From positions 1-64,000 of the IMG/VR virus record IMGVR_UViG_3300025543_005580: a stretch of 64,000 nt of DNA; one strand, given 5' to 3'. The stretch is from a virus. Each line of letters starts with the position of its first letter. Within the stretch, counting starts at the first letter, position 1. Below are positions 33,974 to 43,453 of the stretch, piece by piece. The position numbers and the translations under genes are program-made. The notes under the pieces are model-generated. The model was not told where the DNA came from, did not search any database, and saw nothing but the letters and a program-made list of their open reading frames with translations.

Positions 33974-34462
33974 TTAGAAGTTCAATACACAATAATCTGG
34001 TTGTACTTCCATAGCAATGTTAACTGCTGTACCATCATCATCCCAGTTATAATCACCCCAGTTAAGTGAAGTAATCATTGCACCTTTGATAATCCATTCA
34101 GATACGATATCACCTACAGGACCTAATACGTTAAATGTTAAGTCTTTTTTATAGAAATCACTATAACCATCTCTACCGGTTACTGATTCATGGTGTAAAC
34201 GAAGCCATTCGATAGTAGCTTGAGCACCTGAAGGGGTAATTGGGTCAAATAATGTAAACGATATAGGTCCCCAAGTGGTTTTACCTTTTACAAAACGTTG
34301 AACGTTAATATGGTTTAATGCTACACTTGATTGTGCTACATTAACACCACCTACCCCTTTAATTTCATACGAGGGGATACCATCAATATACATGATGAAG
34401 CGATTGGATTGTTTTGGTTCAAACGCTGTGAAAAATATTTCGTTGGGATCTAATACTGCCAT
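33974..34462 (-). CDS. 19: Tail tube protein, gp19-like
   Basis: 162 residues, the same length as T4 gp19 (163). The motif order matches the family: FEPKQSNRFIMYIDGIPSYE, AQSSVALNHINVQRFVKGKT, GPISFTLFDPITPSGAQATI and WLRLHHESVTGRDGYSDFYK, ending in LNWGDYNWDDDGTAVNIAME. It forms the hexameric rings inside the sheath. It is followed by a strong terminator. Confidence 0.95.
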   Translation of the reverse strand: MAVLDPNEIFFTAFEPKQSNRFIMYIDGIPSYEIKGVGGVNVAQSSVALNHINVQRFVKGKTTWGPISFTLFDPITPSGAQATIEWLRLHHESVTGRDGYSDFYKKDLTFNVLGPVGDIVSEWIIKGAMITSLNWGDYNWDDDGTAVNIAMEVQPDYCVLNF

Positions 34463-34488
34463 TTTATTTTTTATTTATTGCTTTATTA

Positions 34489-34495
34489 TAAATAT
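34489..34495 (-). promoter_or_regulatory. Late-type ATATTTATAA box before the tube gene
   Basis: The minus strand reads AAATATTTATAATAAAGC 26 nt before the ATG, in the short gap after the sheath gene. Confidence 0.45.
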
Positions 34496-34510
34496 TTACT
34501 TTTTAAATTT

Positions 34511-36487
34511 TTACGCTGGGAAAGTTGCTCCTGTTGGTAAAATGTTGAAATCTAGGTAAATAAATTCTGCAGTTTTAGTAGGTTGGATGTAGATTTGACC
34601 AATCATTTGGTTTCTATCAATAACATCTGGTGTGTTATTTGAATCATCCATAATTACTTTAAATGCATATAAACCTTGACGTTGTTGAACTGATTCTAAG
34701 TAAGGATTTACTTGACTTAAAAATGCATTTCTAGTAGCAATAGTATTTTGTTCAAATACTAAATTTTGTCCTACTTGTGAAATGTATGATTTAAGTTGAA
34801 TCAATAATCTACGAACATTTACTCTATCTAAAGCACTTGCTCTAGTTTGTAATGTTTTTTGTCCATATACTACTGTTCCAGTTCCTGGGAATGTTGCAAT
34901 TGGGTTAACTTTAGCAGAATATAAAGTATCTCTATTTGCTTGAGTTAATTTTTGCTCAGCTCTAACAACTTGACCTAAACCACCTCTGTTTATACCTGCT
35001 GGTGCAAACCATGGTTCTGATACTGTATCGTTGTAAGCAAATACACCTGCCATTACCGTAGATGCCGGTACCCAAACGTTTTTGCCCGTATCAGGATCAA
35101 TTATCATTACCCATGGCCAATATGAAGCAGCATACGAAGTATTACGTGATGATGCTTGAGAAGTTGCGTCAGCAACTAATTTACCATATTTAACTAAATC
35201 TAATACTAATAAATTATCTCCTCTACCTTGAGTATTATTAATTAACTGAGTGCATTGAGCTGTATAATCAGCATTATATAAACCAGGAGTCATTAATATA
35301 TTGTATTGGTATTCATCTTGGTTAGCTAATAAGCTAATCATGTTATTATAGTTACCACCTTCTAAACCTTGAGTATTAGAAGCATCAATATTATTATAAA
35401 AATTAGCACCTGCTTTTACATCACCTACAGCACCTGTAAATGAACCACCTTGTGCTAATGGGAGATAAGTTGCGAATGCTGGTTTTGCAATCCCGTTATT
35501 ATCAAAATAATTTGGAGTTGGTTGATTTACTGATGAAACTGTTACGTATCTTGATCTATTAAAATATTCACCTGTTACTGCAATTTGATTAGTTACTGAG
35601 TTGTAACTTTCAACTTGGTTACCAATTACTTTAGTGATAAAATTATCAGCCATTGGATCTAATGATAAACCTGTCCAAGTTTCTAATACAATCTGATCGT
35701 TTGTATTATCATTACCTTGTCTAATAAGTAAATCAAAAGTACCATTTGCTGTAGATGGATTTGAAATTGCAAATCTAATATTATCTGAACTACCTGAAGC
35801 TAATGAACCTGAAGCATCTAATGAGCTTGAGCTGTTCATTATAACACCTTCGGAAATTGTTTTCAGCGTAAATGAAGTATTATTTACAATATCGGCATCT
35901 ACTAATGTTTTTACTGTTTGAATACCTGTTCCTCCTATACCTGTAACGGCACCGAATGTTATCACTTCACCAACTGCAAATCCAGTACCACCAGCAGTTA
36001 CTGTAGTACTTACTACAGCATCTGAGGTTACTACTACAGTTGCTACAGCACCTACACCTGAAAGTGAGCCTGTTAAAGCGATACCAGTATAAGTACCATC
36101 AACACTAGAATATGTACCTCCAGTTCCAGCACCAAGATCTGCTAATGCTAATACTCCACTTTCGTTACTATTTTGAATTGCTGTTGAAGTTGCTGAGGTA
36201 AATGAACCTGAGACTGTACGTGCAACTAATAGTGATTCACCACCATTTAGGAAATAATTATAAGCTGCAATAGAAGTAAAGTAAGTATAAGTATCACTAC
36301 CACTTTCTAAAACCGCACCAAATCTGTTTACGTAGCTGCTATATGATGTAACAACTGTTGGAACTTCGACTGGACCTTTTACTGTAGGACCAATAATAGC
36401 AGCCCCAACTGTAACGGGACCTTGAGTGATAAATGATTGATCATTTTCCCTTGCTAATACTCCAGGAGATATTAATGTTTCTGCCAT
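34511..36487 (-). CDS. 18: Contractile tail sheath protein, gp18-like
   Basis: 658 residues, close to T4 gp18 (659). The N-terminus, ISPGVLARENDQSFITQGPV, and VGAAIIGPTVKGPVEVPTVV are typical. The middle (about 115-320) is a variable, Gly/Ser/Thr-rich region. The conserved C-terminal domain has FAPAGINRGGLGQVVRAEQK, VNPIATFPGTGTVVYGQKTL and the handshake region near the end (GQIYIQPTKTAEFIYLDFNI). This is the main contractile subunit. Confidence 0.96.
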   Translation of the reverse strand: MAETLISPGVLARENDQSFITQGPVTVGAAIIGPTVKGPVEVPTVVTSYSSYVNRFGAVLESGSDTYTYFTSIAAYNYFLNGGESLLVARTVSGSFTSATSTAIQNSNESGVLALADLGAGTGGTYSSVDGTYTGIALTGSLSGVGAVATVVVTSDAVVSTTVTAGGTGFAVGEVITFGAVTGIGGTGIQTVKTLVDADIVNNTSFTLKTISEGVIMNSSSSLDASGSLASGSSDNIRFAISNPSTANGTFDLLIRQGNDNTNDQIVLETWTGLSLDPMADNFITKVIGNQVESYNSVTNQIAVTGEYFNRSRYVTVSSVNQPTPNYFDNNGIAKPAFATYLPLAQGGSFTGAVGDVKAGANFYNNIDASNTQGLEGGNYNNMISLLANQDEYQYNILMTPGLYNADYTAQCTQLINNTQGRGDNLLVLDLVKYGKLVADATSQASSRNTSYAASYWPWVMIIDPDTGKNVWVPASTVMAGVFAYNDTVSEPWFAPAGINRGGLGQVVRAEQKLTQANRDTLYSAKVNPIATFPGTGTVVYGQKTLQTRASALDRVNVRRLLIQLKSYISQVGQNLVFEQNTIATRNAFLSQVNPYLESVQQRQGLYAFKVIMDDSNNTPDVIDRNQMIGQIYIQPTKTAEFIYLDFNILPTGATFPA

Positions 36488-36512
36488 TTTGTGTAGAATT
36501 TATGTTTTGTTA

Positions 36513-36519
36513 TAAATAT
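36513..36519 (-). promoter_or_regulatory. Late-type ATATTTATAA box before the sheath gene
   Basis: The minus strand reads ACATATTTATAACAAAAC 25 nt before the ATG. Confidence 0.45.
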
Positions 36520-36537
36520 GTTAAAAGAGTTCAAAAT

Positions 36538-36786
36538 CTATTTTTTTACAAACTCACCTGTTTCAATATTGACATTACCGTCACCATATTTTTTCTGTAA
36601 CATAACTCCTAATTCTTCTGAGGATTTATTAACTTGTTGTAACTGATCTATTAATTTTTCTTTTGTTATTTCTAGAGATTGAATATCAAATTCTATAATA
36701 CCAAATTGGGAAATTAATTCATTTCTTGAATTATCTAAATTTTTAATTTGTAATAATTCTTCGGGTGTGAGAAACTGGTTGTCCAT
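36538..36786 (-). CDS. Small coiled-coil protein, 82 aa
   Basis: 82 residues: MDNQFLTPEELLQIKNLDNS, then a coiled coil through QLQQVNKSSEELGVMLQ, ending with KKYGDGNVNIETGEF. Similar small proteins with a C-terminal YGxGxxNxxTGEF end are common in T4-like marine phages, function unknown. It sits between the modification cassette and the sheath gene. Confidence 0.7.
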   Translation of the reverse strand: MDNQFLTPEELLQIKNLDNSRNELISQFGIIEFDIQSLEITKEKLIDQLQQVNKSSEELGVMLQKKYGDGNVNIETGEFVKK

Positions 36787-36788
36787 GA

Positions 36789-36795
36789 TAAATAT
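36789..36795 (-). promoter_or_regulatory. ATATTTA box adjoining the 82-aa gene
   Basis: The minus strand reads AAATATATTTATCATGG, with the box only 2 nt from the ATG. If used as a promoter for this gene the message would be leaderless, so chance AT-richness is a fair alternative. Confidence 0.25.
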
Positions 36796-36806
36796 ATTTT
36801 ATTTTT

Positions 36807-38006
36807 TTAAAGGTTAAGTATTTTATTAATTGATTCGATTACTTTTGTAGGTTTTATTGTTTTAGTACATTCAAACTGTCTTGTTGTATCTTTATGATCA
36901 GGGCACCATTCCCAATCACCTGGATTTAGCCATTCTCTATTAAAACATCCTGTACATACATTTTCATCATAGTTAAATACGCGTTCACAACTTAAAAACT
37001 CACTATATGGTAAACTAAATCCTGATATTAGAATTGTTGGAGTACCAACTGCCCATGATAACCAACTTAAACCACTTCCTAATCCTATAAACCCAGAAGC
37101 ATATTTTAAATCTACCATTCTGTCTTCAATCGGATAATCTCCAGTTTTATCAATTACTCCTGTTAATGTTCCCCCTAATTTAGAATCATGCCAATCATCT
37201 CCTAAACGTTCATGGGTAATCATTACTACTTTATATCCTTGATCTTTTAAATAGTTAATTATTGTTTGCCATCCTCCTGGATGATTCCAATACTTGGCAT
37301 GTGCCGAAGCGTGTGGGGCTATACAAACGTATTTCCCATCAATTTGTTGTCCTTTATTAGGTATTACAATACGTGGTTTTATTTCTGTATAATCTAAACC
37401 TAAAATAGAGGTTGAGGATTGTCCTAATGGGTGTTTTTTAAACTCAATAGGAATTTTATTTTCATTAACTGTCCTATCTTCATTATAATGCCAACCAATA
37501 CTATACATTGCGTATATGTTATTAACTTCAGTTCCTGGTTTTATAAATTCGATTTCAGGATATTCTGCTTCAAACCATTCATTGTGGAATGTAGAACATA
37601 CTACTTTACACTTGTGTTTTTTTCTAAATTCATCTACATAAGGAAACCAAGCTAATGTATCACCTAAGGCTGATGAATCTAAATGGATATAAACTCTTTT
37701 ATCCGTAGCATCATATAAGTATTCAAAATCAATTTCATTTGTTTCTTTATTAACAACTTCAATTTTCCACTTAACAAAATATTCAATATTAGCCTTAGTC
37801 CACATATTATTAGATACATCACAAGTATAACGAACTCTACCTGTCTTATGATCAATAAAATTAACAGTATACTTAGCTTCATTAGATCCTAAAACTTCTA
37901 AAAATGCTCCTTTTACAAAATTAAATTTAAAGGTGTTTGTACCTTTTTTAAAAGGTATATTTAATTGTTCTAAATTATTGTATTCTTGAATTAATACTTC
38001 TTTCAT
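36807..38006 (-). CDS. TibC/BAHT-like protein O-heptosyltransferase (GT9-type)
   Basis: 399 residues. The C-terminal half has YVCIAPHASAHAKYWNHPGG (donor-binding start), VVMITHERLG, GFIGLGSGLSWLSWAVGTP and ILISGFSLPYSEF, all typical of the bacterial autotransporter heptosyltransferase group (TibC/AAH). A four-cysteine site follows: C351-x2-C354-x13-C368-x11-C380, matching the iron finger reported for BAHT enzymes. Those enzymes glycosylate Ser or Thr on extracellular repeats. It is the last gene of the modification cassette, and the obvious substrates are the Ser/Thr-rich and collagen-like fibres nearby (inference). Confidence 0.85.
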   Translation of the reverse strand: MKEVLIQEYNNLEQLNIPFKKGTNTFKFNFVKGAFLEVLGSNEAKYTVNFIDHKTGRVRYTCDVSNNMWTKANIEYFVKWKIEVVNKETNEIDFEYLYDATDKRVYIHLDSSALGDTLAWFPYVDEFRKKHKCKVVCSTFHNEWFEAEYPEIEFIKPGTEVNNIYAMYSIGWHYNEDRTVNENKIPIEFKKHPLGQSSTSILGLDYTEIKPRIVIPNKGQQIDGKYVCIAPHASAHAKYWNHPGGWQTIINYLKDQGYKVVMITHERLGDDWHDSKLGGTLTGVIDKTGDYPIEDRMVDLKYASGFIGLGSGLSWLSWAVGTPTILISGFSLPYSEFLSCERVFNYDENVCTGCFNREWLNPGDWEWCPDHKDTTRQFECTKTIKPTKVIESINKILNL

Positions 38007-38947
38007 ATGATTTCTTTAAATAATTCTATTAATTCTCTTGAACGATTTAACCATGATAATTCATTCGCTGTATTTATAGAGCGAGTACGGTATTCTGGAT
38101 ATTCGTTTATAATTGTATCTAGGCCTCTTAGCATTTCTCCTAAATGACGTGGGGATCTCCATAATCCATGAAAATCAGTTTCCATCTCAATCCATCCTAA
38201 AATAGGTAAACCACAAGCTGCTGCTTCTACTAATGTAAGATTAGGATGTCCAGCTTCCAAATCTGAAGGATGGAGAAATATTGTATGTGATGTATATAAA
38301 TTTCTAAGTTCTTTATTTGAGGGTTCCCAAACAACATTTAATTTATCATACCCATAAGCCCAAGGGTTATCATTAAACCAATTTTCATTATTTTTAGGAC
38401 CTGCTATTGTAATTGGTAAATTACGAGACATAGCGGTTTGAATACCAAATGTAAATCCTTTTCTATCATATGCACCATAACCACCTAAACCATTATTTGC
38501 TAACATTAATAACTTATGATCTGTTGGATATGTGTTATTAGGATAAAAATCATTAGTATTCACACCATGTGAAAAATACATAACTTTATCCGTTTCAAAA
38601 TAATCAACTAAATAACGAGCAGGAACTAATGATAATACTGAGCGTTCCATTGCTTCTAGATTTTGTTTATATACATAAGAATTTTTACCATAATGATATG
38701 CATGATGGTCATGATGTTGGAAAACATAAGGTACACCCCTATCTGCTAATTCTAAGGCTAAATTAGCTACGTGTACCATTACTATATCATAATCTCCAGG
38801 TTGTACTTCACTTGACCATTTTAAATCAACTTCATGTCCTAATTCCTTAAGATTACATATAAATTCCCATACAATTTTTTCAATAGCTCCCCACGATGGT
38901 GGAGGTATTGGGATACCACAGCCTGGGTTTATTTGTGCTATTCTCAT
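38003..38947 (-). CDS. Glycosyltransferase, GT4 type
   Basis: 314 residues, GT-B fold. The N-terminus is MRIAQINPGCGIPIPPPSWG (acceptor-side start with the G-rich turn), and the donor-binding half has LPITIAGPK and SDLEAGHPNLTLVEAAACG, the Glu-containing block of GT4 enzymes. Sugar and acceptor are not readable. Its start overlaps the upstream glycosyltransferase stop by 4 nt, and its stop overlaps the TibC-like gene, so all three are co-translated. Confidence 0.88.
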   Translation of the reverse strand: MRIAQINPGCGIPIPPPSWGAIEKIVWEFICNLKELGHEVDLKWSSEVQPGDYDIVMVHVANLALELADRGVPYVFQHHDHHAYHYGKNSYVYKQNLEAMERSVLSLVPARYLVDYFETDKVMYFSHGVNTNDFYPNNTYPTDHKLLMLANNGLGGYGAYDRKGFTFGIQTAMSRNLPITIAGPKNNENWFNDNPWAYGYDKLNVVWEPSNKELRNLYTSHTIFLHPSDLEAGHPNLTLVEAAACGLPILGWIEMETDFHGLWRSPRHLGEMLRGLDTIINEYPEYRTRSINTANELSWLNRSRELIELFKEII

Positions 38948-40905
38948 CTAATTGTTAATTGGCCGTTATTTGTTAAATCATCAGTTGATAATATTTTAGT
39001 ATCAACTAATCCTAATTTATCAATTATTGTAAATTTAATTCTACTACCTTTAATATAAGGAATAAGTTTATAATAATCTATTTTTTGATTAACTTCAATT
39101 ACATCTATATGGGTTTCTTCTCCATTGATATATGATGATATTTCAATTGTTTTACTTTCCTTAGCATTAGATATTCTAATAAAAGGAGCTATCATATTTT
39201 CTTTATTAGTAGGCAACACTGTATAATATTCTACTCTTGAAAAGTCTTCATGAATAAATGAAGTAGATATTAATTCATTGAATTTATCTTCAGATTCATA
39301 ATATATGTTTGAGAGATTTTTAAAAGCATGATACATCATATTTTCATACCCATTAGATTCACTACCCCATTCATTACGTAATAACTCATAATCATTAGTA
39401 TTCATTATTTTTGGGATATTATCTAAATAAAAACTAGAGTTAATTCCTAAAAAATAAGTATACACAGTATCTCCTTCAGCCGCTTTATATTTTCCTAAAT
39501 ACGCATTTTTATTATTTAAAATTTTAGATATTTTATCTATACCTTCTGAGTTGGTGAGGATATAATCATAATTTAGGAAATATACCTTTTTATAACCTAA
39601 ATTATTAGCTAATGCTGCTCCGTTATGATAATTAGAATAACAACTAGGACCGTGGTATATATCATTATCATTACCTCGTAAATTAATTTGAATATCTGCT
39701 TCTTGAGTTGAGGTATAATAATTACAATAATATGAATGTTTTGTTAAAATATTATTATTATCATTAATAGTATAATCTGCTAGTTTTGATAATTCCTCTG
39801 GGATAGGAATATGTGAAGTTAGTATTACTTTTCTACCTGTTGCTTTAACAGATTCAATACATTTTTTAGTTGTAGAGATTACACTATCGGAATTAGGATA
39901 AGTAGAAATTATAAATATTTCATTTTCCGGTGTTACTGTTATTTCCTCTCCTAAAGTTTGTAATATTAAATTTTTATTTTTATCTAAATCATCAAACTCT
40001 AAATAATTAACACTATCATATGAATCAAAGTAATTTTGATATACTTCTAAGTTATACAATAATTGGGGAATTTGATATGATAACGCCTCCCGAATTACTA
40101 AAGGCATAGTTTCCTTATCATTATTAGTACCGCGTGAAGTAAATAAAAATAAGTCCATTGATTGGTAAAAATTATTTACATCCGTACGTTCATTCCACCA
40201 AGTTAAGTTATCTGGTTTATTAGCCATTAATGGTTCCCAATACCATTTAAAATTATCTGCTTGATTACCTACACTATGAAATTCGATATCGGGTAACATT
40301 TTAGCATATTCAAAAAATTCTGCTTGATTTTTACGTGATGTAAATAATCCAATATGTAATACGTGTTTTTTATCTGGATTTAATCCTAATTTTTTTAATG
40401 CTTTACTCCTATCAGGACGATCAACATATTCAATAGGATATTCTACTAATATTTTAGGAATATCTATATCTTTATATTGATCAATTTGCCATTGAGATAC
40501 AAACATAAATTTGTCTGGAAAGAATTGTTTATTGTCTGTATCGAATGAAGAATCATGTGATGTTTCTACAATTTTATATGAACGATTAGTATCATATATT
40601 TTTTCCATAATATCCTTTGGAAAATGAGCTAATTCAGGAATTTCTTCTAAATGAATAATATCGGGTTTGATTCTATTAATTATATCTAAAATTTCTGTTT
40701 TATCTTCTCCTAAAGTATAAAATCTTTCTGTAGGTAATAGAGCTTTAATCTTATTACGAGTTACAACTAACACACCTCCAGTTACATCCGCCCATTCAAT
40801 TAAATGAATTTCATATTCATCTTTTAATAGTTCAATTTTTTTAGTTAAATATTGAGGTAAACCTCCAGTAGATAAATGGGGGGCAATGTATAATAACTTT
40901 TTCAT
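38944..40905 (-). CDS. Two-domain glycosyltransferase (GT4 plus second domain), 653 aa
   Basis: Residues 1-320 are a GT4-type GT-B enzyme: LLYIAPHLSTGGLPQYLTKK, VLHIGLFTSRKNQAEFFEYA and PLVIREALSYQIPQLLY. From about 330 to 653 lies a second domain, starting EIFIISTYPNSDSVISTTKK, with YKKVYFLNYDYILTN and a beta-rich end; it may be a GT-A-like transferase or a binding domain. The fusion could add two sugars in sequence. Start MKKLLYIAP is set by spacing to the oxygenase stop (6 nt). Confidence 0.82.
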   Translation of the reverse strand: MKKLLYIAPHLSTGGLPQYLTKKIELLKDEYEIHLIEWADVTGGVLVVTRNKIKALLPTERFYTLGEDKTEILDIINRIKPDIIHLEEIPELAHFPKDIMEKIYDTNRSYKIVETSHDSSFDTDNKQFFPDKFMFVSQWQIDQYKDIDIPKILVEYPIEYVDRPDRSKALKKLGLNPDKKHVLHIGLFTSRKNQAEFFEYAKMLPDIEFHSVGNQADNFKWYWEPLMANKPDNLTWWNERTDVNNFYQSMDLFLFTSRGTNNDKETMPLVIREALSYQIPQLLYNLEVYQNYFDSYDSVNYLEFDDLDKNKNLILQTLGEEITVTPENEIFIISTYPNSDSVISTTKKCIESVKATGRKVILTSHIPIPEELSKLADYTINDNNNILTKHSYYCNYYTSTQEADIQINLRGNDNDIYHGPSCYSNYHNGAALANNLGYKKVYFLNYDYILTNSEGIDKISKILNNKNAYLGKYKAAEGDTVYTYFLGINSSFYLDNIPKIMNTNDYELLRNEWGSESNGYENMMYHAFKNLSNIYYESEDKFNELISTSFIHEDFSRVEYYTVLPTNKENMIAPFIRISNAKESKTIEISSYINGEETHIDVIEVNQKIDYYKLIPYIKGSRIKFTIIDKLGLVDTKILSTDDLTNNGQLTIR

Positions 40906-40911
40906 AAATTT

Positions 40912-41505
40912 TTATTTAAAATGTGAACCACCTAACCATAATACTAAGGATCTCCGGGTTCCCCTAGTTATAGGTGAAACTCTGTGGAGGATATATGAAG
41001 GAAACAATACAGCAACTCCTTTTCCTCTAATTGTTTTTTCTGGGGAACCACCTCTTAATACTTCTAAATCACCACCTTCATAATCATTTGTGTCTGATAA
41101 TTGTATTGTGACTGATACTTTTCTAATACTTAATTCTCCAGGGCCTATATCTTGGTGCCAATCATAATGACCTCCATTATCGAAATATTCTGTAAATTGG
41201 ATAGATTCAGGCATCGAGTGTAAATCAAAATTCCATATTGAATTTGCTTCTTTAGCTAATTCTGATATTCTCCAGTAGATCCAACTAAATTCATCAGTTT
41301 GGGGGACCCATCTAACTGTTGATTTTCTAATACCTGTGATTTCATCAGCTTCACCACCACCAGCTATACTAGCATGTTGGGTAGGAATTTTACTGCAATC
41401 CGTAATAATTTTATCTATCTCTTCGGGTGAAAATGCTTCTTGAAACCAATAAAATTCTGTTGGATTAGTATCGTAATTTGGATCAAAATTATAAAATGTT
41501 TTCAT
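40912..41505 (-). CDS. 2OG-Fe(II) oxygenase, prolyl-4-hydroxylase type
   Basis: 197 residues. The iron site is YDWHQDIG (H117, D119) and LHRVSPITRGTRRSLVLW (H174, with R184 for 2-oxoglutarate), which is the PKHD/P4H signature. Other features are GGEADEITGIRKSTVRWVP and VSVTIQLSDTNDYEGGDLEV. Members hydroxylate proline or other residues in proteins; some act on small molecules. It lies in the cassette next to collagen-like fibre genes. Many T4-like cyanophages also carry such oxygenases, so a fibre target is a hypothesis. Confidence 0.88.
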   Translation of the reverse strand: MKTFYNFDPNYDTNPTEFYWFQEAFSPEEIDKIITDCSKIPTQHASIAGGGEADEITGIRKSTVRWVPQTDEFSWIYWRISELAKEANSIWNFDLHSMPESIQFTEYFDNGGHYDWHQDIGPGELSIRKVSVTIQLSDTNDYEGGDLEVLRGGSPEKTIRGKGVAVLFPSYILHRVSPITRGTRRSLVLWLGGSHFK

Positions 41506-41508
41506 GTA

Positions 41509-42159
41509 TTAATATCTTGGGGGTTCTGGTTTATCACAATCAAAAAAGAACATATGAAAATATCTAGAGTTATAAATGTTATCTCCAAAATATTCACTAG
41601 CAGCATGAATTGTACGAGCATCCCATACTGCTAATCTATTATATACATTACCAATTTTATCTATTAATTCTAATTTAGTTTTATCATAATAGTTACCATT
41701 CGGGAAAGTATCATTATATATTTCGCTTCCATTTTCCCAAGGTTCAAACCTTGTTTTTCCTGTTATTCTAGAACGATAAAAATTAGTACCTGATTCTGGT
41801 GGAGCATCTGGGGTTAAAAATACTACAGCGGCATATTGTTGGGTATCACAATGGTATACTAATGAATCTTGGGCATTACAAAACTGAAATACGCCATTGT
41901 AATTATAATCCCAGTTAGTTATTTCACGTTGTAATATTTTTTCAATTTTTTCTTTTGTACCTTCAACTATTAATTTTTCATGACTACGTTGTCCTTTATG
42001 CCATTGAGATGGTTCAAAATTAAAATTATTTATAGTAAAATCCCTAATACCATCAGGGTCATTATAAAAATTATCTACAGCTAATACTGTGATTTCATGT
42101 CCATTATTAATACCTGAACGGGTTAATTCGTGAAATTGTTTAAATTGTTCTGTCATCAT
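41509..42159 (-). CDS. Second 2OG-Fe(II) oxygenase-like protein, 216 aa
   Basis: 216 residues. The probable iron ligands are VYHCD (H103, D105) and the distal RTIHAAS (H185), with R199 in YNSRYFHMFFFD as the 2-oxoglutarate ligand. The order, strand pattern and spacing match a cupin-type oxygenase, but the N-terminal half is unlike its neighbour. It overlaps the GT2-methyltransferase gene by 4 nt. Substrate unknown. Confidence 0.75.
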   Translation of the reverse strand: MMTEQFKQFHELTRSGINNGHEITVLAVDNFYNDPDGIRDFTINNFNFEPSQWHKGQRSHEKLIVEGTKEKIEKILQREITNWDYNYNGVFQFCNAQDSLVYHCDTQQYAAVVFLTPDAPPESGTNFYRSRITGKTRFEPWENGSEIYNDTFPNGNYYDKTKLELIDKIGNVYNRLAVWDARTIHAASEYFGDNIYNSRYFHMFFFDCDKPEPPRY

Positions 42160-43400
42160 AGTTCTCTATATCCTGGTCTACGTTTATCACTTTTAATAGC
42201 ACTTAAATAAGCTCGAGTAACAGGGATATTATTTTCATACATAAATTCATCTGGGAAGTATGTATCTAGTACATATGATTGGAAATGGATTTTATCATTA
42301 TAAATAAAACCAGCATGTAATTTTTTAGTATAATACCAAAATGAATTTTCATTCCAATAACTTACGTGTGTAGGGTCTTGAAAAGCTCCTCTACCATCTG
42401 TAGAAGGGACTTCAATAAAAGCCCATGCACCATCTGCTAATACTCTATGCATTTCAGACATAGTAAATTGTTTATCAGGTAAATGTTCAATTACATGAGA
42501 TGCATTTATTACACCAATTGAATTATCTTCAAATGGCCATTTTTGCGTTAAATCCGCAGTAATATCTCCATTCGTAATATCCACCGACTCATATCCTTCA
42601 CGCGGGTATAAACCACCACCTATGTCAATTTTACGTAAACCTTTTAGGTCAGCATCTCGTTCAGCTAAACGTTGTTGCCATTCATACATCATAGCAACTG
42701 TTCCTTCTTGAATTTCTTGATTACGCTCTAACCATGTATTTTCTCCATAAATTCTATAAAAATAAAGTGTTTTAGGAATATATTTAAATAGAGTAATCAT
42801 GTATGTTCTCATCATTAATTCCTGATCATCCAAAATAGATAATTCTGGGTTATGACCTCCTACTTCTCTATAAATAGATGCTCTCCAAGAACGAACATGA
42901 TCAGGAGCAAACCAAATAAGAGATACACAATTTGCTGATGGTTCAAATGAATCCATAGAGATATAATGTTTACCTTTCCATTCAGCTTGTCTATAAGTCC
43001 AACCATATTCTTCTCCATAAGGAACAAAATCATCCTGTAGTTTAGCATTATCACTATATACAAAACCAATTTCAGGGTCTTCAAATGCTTTTGCTACTTC
43101 TGATAGACAATCAGGGGTAATAACATCATCATGATCTACTTCTACTAGAATATCACCAGTTGCAATATGGAATGCTTTGTTTTTTAGATACCCTACGTTT
43201 GTACTTAATGGGGTTTTAATATCATGGTGGATATTAACCCTAGGGTCATTAACTATTTCAGATGATAAATCATCTTTACGTAGACCTCCATTTAGATAAA
43301 GAAGCCATTCCCAATCTTGATATGTTTGGTCTTTTAATGAATCGTACAATTCATTTAAATATGTTCCCTTGTGGGTTGGTGTAACTACACTTAATTTCAT
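42156..43400 (-). CDS. GT2 glycosyltransferase fused to a methyltransferase, 414 aa
   Basis: Residues 1-235 are a GT2 enzyme: MKLSVVTPTHKGTYLNELYD, the metal site EVDHDDVIT (D89-D92) and MTYMITLF-type closing helices after HNPELSILDDQELMMRTYM. Residues 258-414 are a class I SAM methyltransferase: LRKIDIGGGLYPREGYESVD, ITADLTQKWPFEDNSIGVI and NASHVIEHLPDKQFTMSEMH. The fusion may cap a sugar with a methyl group. It is the first gene of the cassette, 53 nt after the 1011-aa fibre gene. Confidence 0.88.
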   Translation of the reverse strand: MKLSVVTPTHKGTYLNELYDSLKDQTYQDWEWLLYLNGGLRKDDLSSEIVNDPRVNIHHDIKTPLSTNVGYLKNKAFHIATGDILVEVDHDDVITPDCLSEVAKAFEDPEIGFVYSDNAKLQDDFVPYGEEYGWTYRQAEWKGKHYISMDSFEPSANCVSLIWFAPDHVRSWRASIYREVGGHNPELSILDDQELMMRTYMITLFKYIPKTLYFYRIYGENTWLERNQEIQEGTVAMMYEWQQRLAERDADLKGLRKIDIGGGLYPREGYESVDITNGDITADLTQKWPFEDNSIGVINASHVIEHLPDKQFTMSEMHRVLADGAWAFIEVPSTDGRGAFQDPTHVSYWNENSFWYYTKKLHAGFIYNDKIHFQSYVLDTYFPDEFMYENNIPVTRAYLSAIKSDKRRPGYREL

Positions 43401-43453
43401 AAAACTTATTTAATTTAAAACTTAATATAATAACAAATTATTACATATCCAAG

